This document shows positions 49,096 through 57,127 of a stretch of DNA of 64,000 bases, piece after piece (the first letter of the stretch is position 1; each line of letters opens with the position of its first letter). Location of the stretch: contig JACQFP010000022.1 in assembly GCA_016200005.1 (NCBI GenBank), forward strand, positions 248,001 through 312,000, written 5' to 3'. This stretch comes from Verrucomicrobiota bacterium (lineage in GTDB: Bacteria > Verrucomicrobiota > Verrucomicrobiia > Limisphaerales > PALSA-1396). The notes beneath the pieces were generated by a model that saw nothing but the letters and a program-made list of their open reading frames with translations, was not told the DNA's origin and did no database searches. A program made the translations under genes and the position numbers.

Positions 49096-49565
49096 TGAAA
49101 CACGACGAAGTTGAAATCCTGTTGGTCGAAGACAATCCCGACGACGTGGAACTGGCGATGATCGCGTTCCAGCGGAACAATCTCGCCAACAAACTCCACG
49201 TGGTGCGCGACGGCGAGGAGGCGCTGGACTTCTTTTTTTGCCGCGGAGCCTACAGCGACCGCAGCTTCGACACGCCGCCCAAACTGGTATTGCTCGATCT
49301 CAAACTGCCCAAGGTGGACGGGCTGGATGTGCTGCGCGAAGTCAAAGCCGATCGCCGCACCAAATCCGTTCCCATCGTGGTGATGACTTCCTCCACGCAG
49401 CAAAGGGACATGGTGGAAGGCTATCAACTGGGCGTGAACAGCTACATTCAAAAGCCGGTGAATTTCGACCAGTTTCAAAAACTGATCAAAGACCTGGGTT
49501 TCTATTGGCTGGTCGTCAACCAGTTCCCGCCGCCCGGCGCGTTCGCGGCGCTCAACAACGGCTGA
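49092..49565 (+). CDS. Stand-alone response regulator (Rcp1-like receiver)
   Basis: 157 residues, starting at the ATG overlapping the kinase stop (ATGATGA). A single receiver domain: LVEDNPDDVELAMIAFQRNN with the acidic cluster, Asp69 in LVLLDLKLPKVDG, Thr/Ser in VVMTSS and Lys in IQKPVNFDQF. The NPDDVELAMIAFQ and DFFFCRGAY wording is that of the Rcp1 family, which acts with histidine kinases of phytochrome type. There is no output domain, so it must act by phosphotransfer or protein contact. It is the last gene of the receptor-YfiR-kinase-regulator operon. Confidence 0.93.
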   Translation: MMKHDEVEILLVEDNPDDVELAMIAFQRNNLANKLHVVRDGEEALDFFFCRGAYSDRSFDTPPKLVLLDLKLPKVDGLDVLREVKADRRTKSVPIVVMTSSTQQRDMVEGYQLGVNSYIQKPVNFDQFQKLIKDLGFYWLVVNQFPPPGAFAALNNG

Positions 49566-49593
49566 TCACCTCGCGCAAATCGCTTCCCGCCAG

Positions 49594-50613
49594 CTAGCCG
49601 ACTTCACTCACCTTCACCGGTCGGTTTTCCTGCAAAGATTTGTTCGCAGCCAGACCCAACACGACGGCCATGCGTCCATCCTCGGCGCTGACCGAAGGGG
49701 CGGTATCGCTGCGAATACAATTCACAAATTGATGCAGCTCGGCGACAAAGGCTTCCTGGTATCGCTCCAGGAAAAAGTATTGCGGCTTGGCCGAGGTTAC
49801 GCTCTCTGCGTCGAGAAGTAAGTGATTGTCAGGCGTGCGGTTCGAGACTGCCACCATTCCCGCCGAGCCGAAAACCTCTACACGTTGGTCGTACCCATAA
49901 ACGGCTTTGCGACTGTTATCGATCGTCGCCAAAGCGCCCTTTTTCAAGCGCATCGTCACGATGCAAGTGTCGATGTCGCCCGCGCGACCGATTTCCGGAT
50001 CCACCAAAGCGTCGCCCACTGCAAAAAGTTCCTCAATCTCGCTGCCGCTCAGAAAGCGCACCATGTCGAAGTCGTGAATCGTCATATCGAGAAAGATGCC
50101 TCCGGAGACTTTCACATACGAAATCGGCGGCGGCGCGGGATCACGACTGGTGATGCGCACCAGATGCGGTGTGCCAATCTTGCCGGCGGCAACCAGCTCG
50201 CGCGCCCTGGCAAAACTGGGGTCGAAGCGGCGGTTGAAACCAATTTGGAATTTGACTCTGGTTTTGCTGACCGCATTGAGCGCTTGTTGGATGCGCTTCA
50301 AATCAAGGTCGATGGGCTTTTCGCAAAAGATGTGCTTCCCGCGCGCGGCGGCCTCTTGAATGATTTGGGCATGAGTGTCGGTCGCCGAACAAATCGCGAT
50401 GGCTTCGATGTCGGGCGACTCGAGCAATTGGCGGTAATCGACGGTGACAAGCTGAACGTGGAACTGGCTGGCCACCGTCTGGGCCGCCGCGAGATTGACA
50501 TCCGCCACTCCGGCCAGGCGCGCACCGGGGATACGCGTGGCGAGGTTCTCCGCGTGGAGTTTGCCGATTCTTCCCGCGCCGATGAGTCCGACGTTGATGG
50601 TCTTGATGGACAC
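49594..50613 (-). CDS. iolG: Gfo/Idh/MocA family dehydrogenase, inositol 2-dehydrogenase-like
   Basis: 339 residues from a GTG at 50613. The N-terminal Rossmann motif is VGLIGAGRIGKLHAENLATR, followed by AICSATDTHAQIIQEAAARG, the catalytic-site EKPIDLD (Glu-Lys-Pro), and RRFDPSFARARELVAAGKIG. The C-terminal substrate domain has GGIFLDMTIHDFDMVRFLSG, with the Asp and His expected for myo-inositol dehydrogenases, and VYGYDQRVEVFGSAGM. This wording is close to IolG, which oxidises myo-inositol to scyllo-inosose using NAD. The IolE-like gene starts 9 bases upstream, supporting an inositol pathway. Other sugar dehydrogenases of the family remain possible. Confidence 0.82.
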   Translation of the reverse strand: MSIKTINVGLIGAGRIGKLHAENLATRIPGARLAGVADVNLAAAQTVASQFHVQLVTVDYRQLLESPDIEAIAICSATDTHAQIIQEAAARGKHIFCEKPIDLDLKRIQQALNAVSKTRVKFQIGFNRRFDPSFARARELVAAGKIGTPHLVRITSRDPAPPPISYVKVSGGIFLDMTIHDFDMVRFLSGSEIEELFAVGDALVDPEIGRAGDIDTCIVTMRLKKGALATIDNSRKAVYGYDQRVEVFGSAGMVAVSNRTPDNHLLLDAESVTSAKPQYFFLERYQEAFVAELHQFVNCIRSDTAPSVSAEDGRMAVVLGLAANKSLQENRPVKVSEVG

Positions 50614-50622
50614 AGAATTGTT

Positions 50623-51546
50623 TTAGAGATTGCAGCTTCGCAGAAACTCGCGGTTGCGCCGCGCGAATTCCTTGGGCGCACCCATGCCGGGCAACACGTC
50701 TTGTTCGACGACGATCCAGCCCGGATACTTCTCCCTCTGCAATTCAGCAGCAAAGGTCTTGAAGTCGACGTCGCCTTTGCCGAGTTCGCAAAAGATGCCG
50801 TGCTTGAGCGATTCAAAATAATTCCACTCATTTTTGCGCGCCTGTTCATGCGTCTGGGGACTGCAATCCTTGAAGTGCACGTGCCAGATGCGGTCCTTGA
50901 ACTGCCGGTAAGCCAGAAGCGGGTCGCCACCGCCGCCGAATCGATAGTGTCCCGTGTCGAAACAAAGCCCGACGAGTTTCGGGTCGGTCGATTTCATCAG
51001 TTGCTCGATCTCCCACGGCGTCTCGACAAAACCGGCGCAGTGATGATGGAACACGCTGCGCAATCCGGTCTGGCGCCGCACCGCTTCAGCGACGCGGTTC
51101 ACGCCCCGGCTGAATGTGTCCCATTTCGCCGGCGACAGGCTGTGTTGCGGCTTGATGCGGCCGGCAAGTTTGGTGCGCGTCGCGTCCTTGCCGTTGTCGT
51201 CAGCGAGGACAATAAACGGAAGTGTGCCCACGGCATCGGCCATCAAGCGCGCGGTTTTGACGGCGCGCGCTGCTCCGTCCGCGTGGGCGGATTCCTCCGC
51301 GAACGCCACGGGCACAAACGCGCCGAGCAACGCCAGTCCCCTCACATTCAACTCGCGCTTCAGTGCCACCGGCTCGGTCGGCATGAAACCCCAATCCCCC
51401 AACTCGGTGCCGGCGTAACCGGTTTCGTGGATTTCATCCAGAACCTGGGCGAAGCCGAGCGCGGCGCCCGGCAAATCGAATTCGAGCACGCCCCAGGAAC
51501 AGGGTGCGTTGGCGACTGGGATGACGGTTGATTTTTTTGTCGTCAT
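50623..51546 (-). CDS. iolE: IolE-like TIM-barrel protein, probable inosose dehydratase
   Basis: 307 residues from the ATG at 51546 (MTTKKSTVIPVANAPCSWGV); the frame to 51582 adds only a short leader. The N-terminus ANAPCSWGVLEFD is close to the NAPCSWGV seen in inosose dehydratases and related sugar isomerases. Metal-site motifs include GYAGTELGDWGFMPTE, SVFHHHCAGFVETPWEIEQL, GLCFDTGHYRFGGGGDP, RIWHVHFKDCSP and WIVVEQDVLPGMG. Paired with the IolG-like gene 9 bases downstream it would convert scyllo-inosose to the next inositol intermediate. No other iol genes are in the window, so the pathway assignment is probable rather than certain. Confidence 0.8.
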   Translation of the reverse strand: MTTKKSTVIPVANAPCSWGVLEFDLPGAALGFAQVLDEIHETGYAGTELGDWGFMPTEPVALKRELNVRGLALLGAFVPVAFAEESAHADGAARAVKTARLMADAVGTLPFIVLADDNGKDATRTKLAGRIKPQHSLSPAKWDTFSRGVNRVAEAVRRQTGLRSVFHHHCAGFVETPWEIEQLMKSTDPKLVGLCFDTGHYRFGGGGDPLLAYRQFKDRIWHVHFKDCSPQTHEQARKNEWNYFESLKHGIFCELGKGDVDFKTFAAELQREKYPGWIVVEQDVLPGMGAPKEFARRNREFLRSCNL

Positions 51547-51973
51547 GCTTGGCAGATGGAACGTGCAGCGCGATACAGTCACCCAGAACCACTTTCTCTC
51601 CGCCGGCAGGGCATCGTCATTTCTTTGGAGCGTGGCAGAGAGGAGCGCCGGCTGTCAATTTCACCTTGGCGGATTCCAAGTATTCAACGAAGGTGTTGCC
51701 CCGTGGCTTCGCTGTCCTGCATCGTCTTACGCGCCCTCGCTCGGCCGCGTTCCGAGCGCGGTCTTTCGTTTACGGTTTCCAGGTTTGGAGACGGACAGCA
51801 GACGAGACTTCGCGAAATATTCTTGCGAAACGTTCTAGTCAATCATGGTTTTCTTTTCGTTGGGTCGTGATGGGGTGGAGTCCCTTTCTATGTTGAATAG
51901 GATTCTGAAACGAGGCTGATCGAGGAACGCAGAAGCTAATAAAACCCTTGGAAAAATTGAATGGAATTGAGGT
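51547..51973. other. Gene-free stretch between the IolE-like gene and tRNA-Ser
   Basis: 427 bases containing several short overlapping open frames in all phases with no family resemblance. I see no RNA fold or clear dyad. It probably holds the promoter of the IolE/IolG pair. Confidence 0.5.
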
Positions 51974-52064
51974 TGGCGGAGAGAGGGGGATTCGAACCCC
52001 CGGTGGGGTTTTAGCCCACTCACGCTTTCCAGGCGTGCGCTTTAAACCACTCAGCCATCTCTCC
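51974..52064 (-). tRNA. tRNA-Ser (anticodon GGA), CCA encoded
   Basis: The reverse strand folds as a class II tRNA: acceptor GGAGAGA / TCTCTCC, D arm TGGCTGAGTGG, anticodon arm CACGC-CTGGAAA-GCGTG with anticodon GGA, a long variable arm (GAGTGGGCTAAAACCCCAC region) and T arm GGGGGTTCGAATCCCCC. The 3' CCA is encoded (TGG at 51974-51976). It reads UCC and UCU serine codons. No integrase or duplicated 3' end is seen beside it. Confidence 0.96.
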
Positions 52065-52276
52065 ACCTGAACCGATCGTAATGTGAAGGAGCAGGGACAG
52101 AATCGCAATGCTTTTCGGATTCAACCGCGACCGGGAAAATCCGGGAACAAAGTTCGCCCTGCCGACTCTCAAAGATGTCGAAATGCTCCTCTCAAATCTG
52201 GAACGAACAAGAAAAAATACGGTTGATTCTCCGATTAATGAACTACCACTGTTAACCTAAACCAACATCAAGACCT

Positions 52277-53101
52277 ATGGACACCTTACCTCAATTTTTT
52301 CGCCACGCTGTGGCGCTTGGCGGACGCTGGGTGAAAACTTTCGGAACTCTGAGTCGCGACGCCGCATTGACCTGCCTGGCTTTTTTGTTGCTGTTGGGTC
52401 AGGCCCAGGCCAGTTTTCACTTGTGGAATGTGAATGAGATTTATTCAAGCGGCGACGGCAGTGTTCAATTTATTGAATTGCGGGAAACGTCGGGCGGCTT
52501 TGGCGGTGAAAATGGACTTAATACGTACGGAGCCAGCATTCGGGTAACCAGTCCGCTGGCGACCAATGAATACTTCTTTGACCACGATCTGGTCGGGAAT
52601 ACCGCTAACAAGACACTTATCATCGGTACGGCCAACCTGAGTTCAATTCCCGGCGGTCTGACGCCCGACTACACCATTCCGCCCAACTTCATTTTGCCCA
52701 GCAGTGGCAATGTGAGCTTTGTGGGGTTTGGTATTAATTACGACTTCATCTCTTACAGTAACCTTCCCACGGATGGCGACGCTTCGCTCGTTCGTTCGGG
52801 TGGCAGCATGGTTCTATCGACCACCAATACGCCCAAGAATTTCAATGACGAATCCAATTCCATTGTGCCAGTGAAAATGAAATCCATCAGCCGCAGTGGA
52901 AATGATTTCAACCTTACTTTCGCCACAGCCACGGGTCCAAACGGAACCGCCGGGCCGAATTATGATGTGGAGTTCAACAACACCATCACTGGCACGAATT
53001 GGCTGACGCTGACAAGTGTCGGTGGCGATGGAACGGCGAAAACAGTGACCGATTCGAATCCGCCGGACCCGCAACGAATTTATCGACTACGGGTGCCGTA
53101 G
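52277..53101 (+). CDS. Secreted protein of unknown function, tandem paralogue 1
   Basis: 274 residues with a signal peptide (ALTCLAFLLLLGQAQA, about 34-50). The mature start SFHLWNVNEIYSSGDGSVQF, then IELRETSG, is repeated almost word for word in the next gene (TFHLWDISEVYSSADGTVQF). The rest is beta-rich: HDLVGNTANKTLIIGTANLS, GLTPDYTIPPNFILPSSGN, NLPTDGDASLVRSGGSM, and a C-terminal module ending PPDPQRIYRLRVP, the verrucomicrobial tail seen at the end of many secreted proteins. It may be a lamin-tail-like surface protein; no enzyme motif is visible. The start at 52277 has no strong ribosome site. Confidence 0.75.
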   Translation: MDTLPQFFRHAVALGGRWVKTFGTLSRDAALTCLAFLLLLGQAQASFHLWNVNEIYSSGDGSVQFIELRETSGGFGGENGLNTYGASIRVTSPLATNEYFFDHDLVGNTANKTLIIGTANLSSIPGGLTPDYTIPPNFILPSSGNVSFVGFGINYDFISYSNLPTDGDASLVRSGGSMVLSTTNTPKNFNDESNSIVPVKMKSISRSGNDFNLTFATATGPNGTAGPNYDVEFNNTITGTNWLTLTSVGGDGTAKTVTDSNPPDPQRIYRLRVP

Positions 53102-53222
53102 CCCATGAGTCGAGACTGGTTGCCGCACACCGCGAGCTTCGTTCCGTCAGTTGCATTCAGTTTACCAGGACAGAATTCCAAGTTGTGAAGGAATTAAGGA
53201 TTCAATCTAGTCGGCGAGAAAT

Positions 53223-54026
53223 ATGAACGCCATGCGCCCTCAATCCAGCATCGCGACGCTTCATGCTCAAGCCCGACACGCGAGATTAATATCCAAGCTG
53301 GTCTTGTTGGCCGGCATGTCTCTGGTGATCTTATTCGAGACCGATGCGGCGTATGCAACGTTTCACCTCTGGGACATCAGCGAGGTGTATTCAAGTGCGG
53401 ATGGGACGGTTCAGTTCATCGAGTTGACGAATAATTCGTCGGCCACCATCGAGGGTTCACTCTCGGGCATTACCATCACCTGCTACAACGCGCAACGCAC
53501 AAATAGTTATACCTTCCCGAACGATTTATTGGGCAGCACGCTCAACAAGACGTTTTTGATTGGCACCACCAATTCGGCGTCTGTGCCCGCTGGTGTCACG
53601 CCTGATTATTTCGTTCCTGATAACTTTCTTTTACTGGAGGGCGGAACAATCAACTATGGCGATGTTGACATTGTTGTTTACACGAACTTGCCGACGAATG
53701 GAGTGGCTTCCTTGGTGCGTTCTGGCGCGAGCATGATTTTTTCCATCACGAACTCACCCAAGAATTTCGAAAACGTTTCGAACTCAATCGTGCCTGTTAG
53801 GCTGCAATCCCTCACCCAGACTGGAAACGCTTTCGTCCTCTCTTTCGCCACGGCCAGAGGCACCAACGGAGCGGCCGGGCCAAATTATGCCGTTGAATTC
53901 AACACCGCCATCGCGAGCACTGGTTGGCAGAAGCTGGCCAACGTCGGCGGCGATGGCACAATCAAGGCCGTCACCAACACAAATCCGCCCGATCCTCAAC
54001 GATTTTATCGACTGCGCGTGCCCTGA
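53223..54026 (+). CDS. Secreted protein of unknown function, tandem paralogue 2
   Basis: 267 residues with a signal peptide (LISKLVLLAGMSLVILFETD, then AAYA). It aligns with the preceding protein along its whole length: HLWDISEVYSSADGTVQFIE, NDLLGSTLNKTFLIGTTNSA, VTPDYFVPDNFLLLEGG, NLPTNGVASLVRSGASM, NSPKNFENVSNSIVPVRLQS and the tail NPPDPQRFYRLRVP. The two genes are a tandem duplication with 121 bases between. There is no catalytic motif. The GNAT gene faces it with 15 bases between stops. Confidence 0.75.
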   Translation: MNAMRPQSSIATLHAQARHARLISKLVLLAGMSLVILFETDAAYATFHLWDISEVYSSADGTVQFIELTNNSSATIEGSLSGITITCYNAQRTNSYTFPNDLLGSTLNKTFLIGTTNSASVPAGVTPDYFVPDNFLLLEGGTINYGDVDIVVYTNLPTNGVASLVRSGASMIFSITNSPKNFENVSNSIVPVRLQSLTQTGNAFVLSFATARGTNGAAGPNYAVEFNTAIASTGWQKLANVGGDGTIKAVTNTNPPDPQRFYRLRVP

Positions 54027-54041
54027 CCAAAAGTCGCAATG

Positions 54042-54650
54042 TCACTGTGGGCGCTGCGTGCCAACCGTACTCAAAACGCAGCGCATGATGGGACGCGAGG
54101 GCGAACGCCGCACAACTTCTTTGAACCCCGCCTTGCGAAAGGCCGAGGCCAGTCCGGTATAAACAAACACGTCGGGCTGAACTTTTTTCGGCTCGACGGG
54201 ATAGCCCTCGACAAGTTTGGCGCCGTTCCGCCTGGCAAAATCAACCGCCGCTTTCAGCAACTGCACCGTTACGCCACGTCGCCGGTAAGGTCGCGCGACG
54301 AAAAAGCAGGTGATCGACCAGACCGGTTCGTCATCGATTGGCTTCAACGTTCGCGAGGTTGCCAGCCGCGGATAAACTACGCGCGGCGCGAGGGCGCACC
54401 AGCCAACCGGCTGGTCGCCGACAAACGCAAGTAACCCGGGAAACTCACCAGCCTTGACGATTGCTCGAATCGCCGTCTTATTTCCTGCGCCCTTCTGCTT
54501 TGTCCATTGTGCTCGCGGCAACCGCCACCACATACACCAACAACCAGCGCACGCGCCGCTCTTTCCGAAGAGAGCTTCAAAGTCGCGCCACCGCTCGGGA
54601 GTCAACGGATGGATTTTGACGTGCAATTGGCTCGGAGTGTTCGCTGTCAT
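54042..54650 (-). CDS. GNAT family N-acetyltransferase
   Basis: 202 residues from the ATG at 54650 (MTANTPSQLHVKIHPLTPER); the longer frame to 54899 runs into the macro-domain gene on the other strand. The acetyl-CoA-binding core is VWSITCFFVARPYRRRGVTV followed by QLLKAAVDFARRNGAK, the expected beta4-alpha3 with RxxG. The Cys/Trp-rich N-terminal stretch ACAGCWCMWWRLPR marks a known subgroup of unknown substrate. GWCALAPRVVYPRL lies in the middle. Confidence 0.87.
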   Translation of the reverse strand: MTANTPSQLHVKIHPLTPERWRDFEALFGKSGACAGCWCMWWRLPRAQWTKQKGAGNKTAIRAIVKAGEFPGLLAFVGDQPVGWCALAPRVVYPRLATSRTLKPIDDEPVWSITCFFVARPYRRRGVTVQLLKAAVDFARRNGAKLVEGYPVEPKKVQPDVFVYTGLASAFRKAGFKEVVRRSPSRPIMRCVLSTVGTQRPQ

Positions 54651-54774
54651 AGCTTGTGCCACATGACTTGCCGATTCGGTGTAAACACGCGGTCTCTTTT
54701 TGACAACTCTAATGTCTTTCACCAAACAGGTTTCAGTCTCAACGATGGGAGTGACAGTGCGCAAGACTTGAGCT

Positions 54775-55308
54775 ATGAGAAGGATCATGCTGGAGAGAAT
54801 CTCAATCGTCGAAGGCGACATCACGAAACAAGACGTGGACGCGATTGTGAATGCGGCGAACACGTCGTTGTTGGGTGGCGGCGGTGTGGACGGCGCCATT
54901 CATCGGGCCGCGGGGTCGGAGTTGTTGGAGGAATGTCGCTTGTTGAATGGTTGCGCCACCGGCTCGGCGAAGATCACCAAGGGATACAAGCTGGCCGCGC
55001 GCTGGGTCATTCACACCATCGGTCCGGTGTGGCGCGATGGGGGGCGCGGCGAAGACGAATTGCTCGCCAGTTGTTATCGGAGTTGCCTGGCCTTGGCCAT
55101 TCAGCACAGCATTCGCACCATCGCTTTTCCGTCCATCAGCACCGGCGCGTATCGTTTCCCGTTGGAACGTGCGACCGCCATCGCCGTGCGGGAGGTCAAA
55201 AACTTTCTGGAGCAGAATTCGACCGTTGAGAAAGTTGTCTTCGTTTGCTTCGGCGACGTCGCCTGCCAATGTTACTCGAACGCCTTGGCGGCTTCTGCGC
55301 CGCGCTGA
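54775..55308 (+). CDS. ymdB: Macro-domain protein, O-acetyl-ADP-ribose deacetylase-like
   Basis: 177 residues. The macro-domain signature [20 protein letters not shown] followed by AAG binds ADP-ribose. [17 protein letters not shown] and [20 protein letters not shown], the second phosphate loop, complete the YmdB-type site. It removes the acetyl group from O-acetyl-ADP-ribose and may act on ADP-ribosylated targets. The start at 54775 gives [20 protein letters not shown]; the second ATG at 54787 (MLERIS) is equally plausible. It is divergent from the GNAT gene with about 125 bases between. Confidence 0.94.
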   Translation: MRRIMLERISIVEGDITKQDVDAIVNAANTSLLGGGGVDGAIHRAAGSELLEECRLLNGCATGSAKITKGYKLAARWVIHTIGPVWRDGGRGEDELLASCYRSCLALAIQHSIRTIAFPSISTGAYRFPLERATAIAVREVKNFLEQNSTVEKVVFVCFGDVACQCYSNALAASAPR

Positions 55309-55312
55309 GGAG

Positions 55313-57055
55313 TCATTGCAATTTCACTTCAATGACTGTGCCGCCGGTCGCAGGCGGGTGAACGGTGACGAGCGGATATTTTTGGCCGGCTGGATCCGAC
55401 AGCGGCAGCAATCCGTTGCCCACCGAGAGCTTCAGCACATAACCGATTTGATCAAACGCTGCAATCTCGCCAGACTTCGCCGTGAGCGTGACCTGCTTTC
55501 CCCAGTGTAACGCATTGCCGTCGCGCTTGGGATTTCCCTGACACCACCAGGACCAATCACCAGCACTACGTCGCCGGATCATGAGGCGACGCTCGCGGCG
55601 ATTCAGTTCGACGGTGAGCGTCATCTCATTTGAGCTGCCACAGTGGACGACGGCGACGTTACCGTTGTCTTCCAGACTTTGGATGGTGATGTTGGTTTGG
55701 CTCGTAGAAGTAACACCGGGTTCGATCAGAACTGGCTGCCCGCCGGCGTGCACAACGAGTTCGCCTTTGCGGACACCGACCAGCAAATCGCCCGGCTTCC
55801 ATGACGCGCGCAGATACGCCTCGTCCACCGATGGAAAGCGATAGGAAAGTTTTTTCTCGTTCGCTTTGGCCGTCACCTTCGGGTCGTACCAGAGATACGC
55901 GTAACCGCCCAACTCGAATAAAAGTTTCTCGCCATGCGGCGTGACGTAACGCGTGTGTTGAATGTGGCCAAGCGAATGATCCCAAAGCGCGAGACGTTGG
56001 TAAATTGGCCGGCGATATTCCCGCGCGAGCGCCAGCAGCACCGGCGCGTAATAATCAAGCTGGCCGTAGGACGGTTCCAGGACCACGTTGCTATTGTATT
56101 CATCGTAACCGGGATTCTTTTCCGTGGCAACGGACGCCAAAGCCAGATCCGCGTTCATGCTCTTGGCAAATCCTTGGAATAGGTCGCGCCCAGTGACACG
56201 GCGCAAGGCGTCTATGAAAAACAAGCGGTAATGCATCGTGGATGCCCAGAATGTTCCGCCTTCGGACTGTGCGCCGTCGTCGGCAAGACCGGTGGGCAAC
56301 AGGTGTTCCTCGAACTTTTTGGTCGTCACATCGAGCCAGATTTTGGCTTCTGGCGTTTCATCCAGCAGCGCCAGCGCCGTGACCCCGAATGATCCCCATT
56401 CCACGATGGCGTGATGCGTGTGAAAGCCCGGCCCGGCAATCGTGGGTGTGCTGAAATAATCAGTGAAATATTTTTGCGCGATGCGGGTGAGAGTTTCCCG
56501 GATTTCCTTACGCTCGGCATCCGTGAAACGGTCATAGACGATGTCGTAGCCAACGGCGACGCCTTTCAATAGACGCGCGACGGCGTAAGCTTTGCCGCCG
56601 TCCGGTTTGTCGTCGGCCTCGTGTGACCACGCGCGACAACTGGCCAGCACCCACTGGCGCGCCGCGTTGCCGTATTTCTCGTTGCCGCTGAACGCATACG
56701 CGAACGCCAGATGTTCGGTGATCGCCAGGTCACCCATGATGGCGTAAAAGCGATCGTAAAGATTTTCGTAGCGCGGATCGGGCGTGACCGGTGCGATCCA
56801 GTCGGCACGCGGCGTTTGGGTCAGACACCAATCGGCAGACTGGGCGAGGTTGCGCCAGATGAACTTTCGTTCGCCGTGGAATCTGTCCGCGCGCAATGCC
56901 GGCAAATCGTTCGCGGTAAAATAAAGCCGCGGGTGACTCAAATTCGTAGCCGCGTCAACGTGGAAAGCCGCGGCCAGCAAAGACAAGATTGCCGGCAATC
57001 CGCAACCAACGGAACGTAGCAGCCGACGTAAGGAGGCTCTAACTTGCTTCTTCAT
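55313..57055 (-). CDS. Secreted heparinase II/III-like protein
   Basis: 580 residues from the ATG at 57055. A signal-like segment (CGLPAILSLLAAAFHVDAA, about 18-36) precedes SHPRLYFTANDLPALRADRF, the usual opening of heparinase-type alginate-lyase-fold proteins, then an all-helical toroid (about 60-370) with TIAGPGFHTHHAIVEWGSFG (likely catalytic His) and DGAQSEGGTFWASTMHYRLF, and a C-terminal beta-sandwich (from about 390) with GDLLVGVRKGELVVHAGGQP. Such proteins cleave acidic polysaccharides by beta-elimination; the glycan is unknown. The first 13 codons lie inside a palindromic repeat (57016-57107), so the start codon itself may have been supplied by the repeat. Confidence 0.83.
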   Translation of the reverse strand: MKKQVRASLRRLLRSVGCGLPAILSLLAAAFHVDAATNLSHPRLYFTANDLPALRADRFHGERKFIWRNLAQSADWCLTQTPRADWIAPVTPDPRYENLYDRFYAIMGDLAITEHLAFAYAFSGNEKYGNAARQWVLASCRAWSHEADDKPDGGKAYAVARLLKGVAVGYDIVYDRFTDAERKEIRETLTRIAQKYFTDYFSTPTIAGPGFHTHHAIVEWGSFGVTALALLDETPEAKIWLDVTTKKFEEHLLPTGLADDGAQSEGGTFWASTMHYRLFFIDALRRVTGRDLFQGFAKSMNADLALASVATEKNPGYDEYNSNVVLEPSYGQLDYYAPVLLALAREYRRPIYQRLALWDHSLGHIQHTRYVTPHGEKLLFELGGYAYLWYDPKVTAKANEKKLSYRFPSVDEAYLRASWKPGDLLVGVRKGELVVHAGGQPVLIEPGVTSTSQTNITIQSLEDNGNVAVVHCGSSNEMTLTVELNRRERRLMIRRRSAGDWSWWCQGNPKRDGNALHWGKQVTLTAKSGEIAAFDQIGYVLKLSVGNGLLPLSDPAGQKYPLVTVHPPATGGTVIEVKLQ

Positions 57056-57107
57056 GCATCATCCTACCTTCGTCCTTTTGAATGAGGCTTCTCACGTCAG
57101 TTGCTAC
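57016..57107. repeat. Inverted-repeat element at the start of the heparinase-like gene
   Basis: Left arm 57016-57045 (starting GTAGCAGCCGACGT) is about 28/30 identical to the arm inside ccoI at 18461-18490. The right arm 57081-57107 (ending CACGTCAGTTGCTAC) is its inverted partner with changes. About 35 bases lie between, including the gene's ATG. Confidence 0.8.
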
Positions 57108-57127
57108 AAAGTTCATACAGTTAACGG

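Noticed and set aside
51547-54899. Genomic island attached at tRNA-Ser
   Set aside because: No integrase and no duplicated tRNA 3' end were found in the window.
54651-54899. N-terminal extension of the GNAT protein
   Set aside because: It overlaps the divergent macro-domain gene and adds residues foreign to the GNAT family; the ATG at 54650 is preferred.
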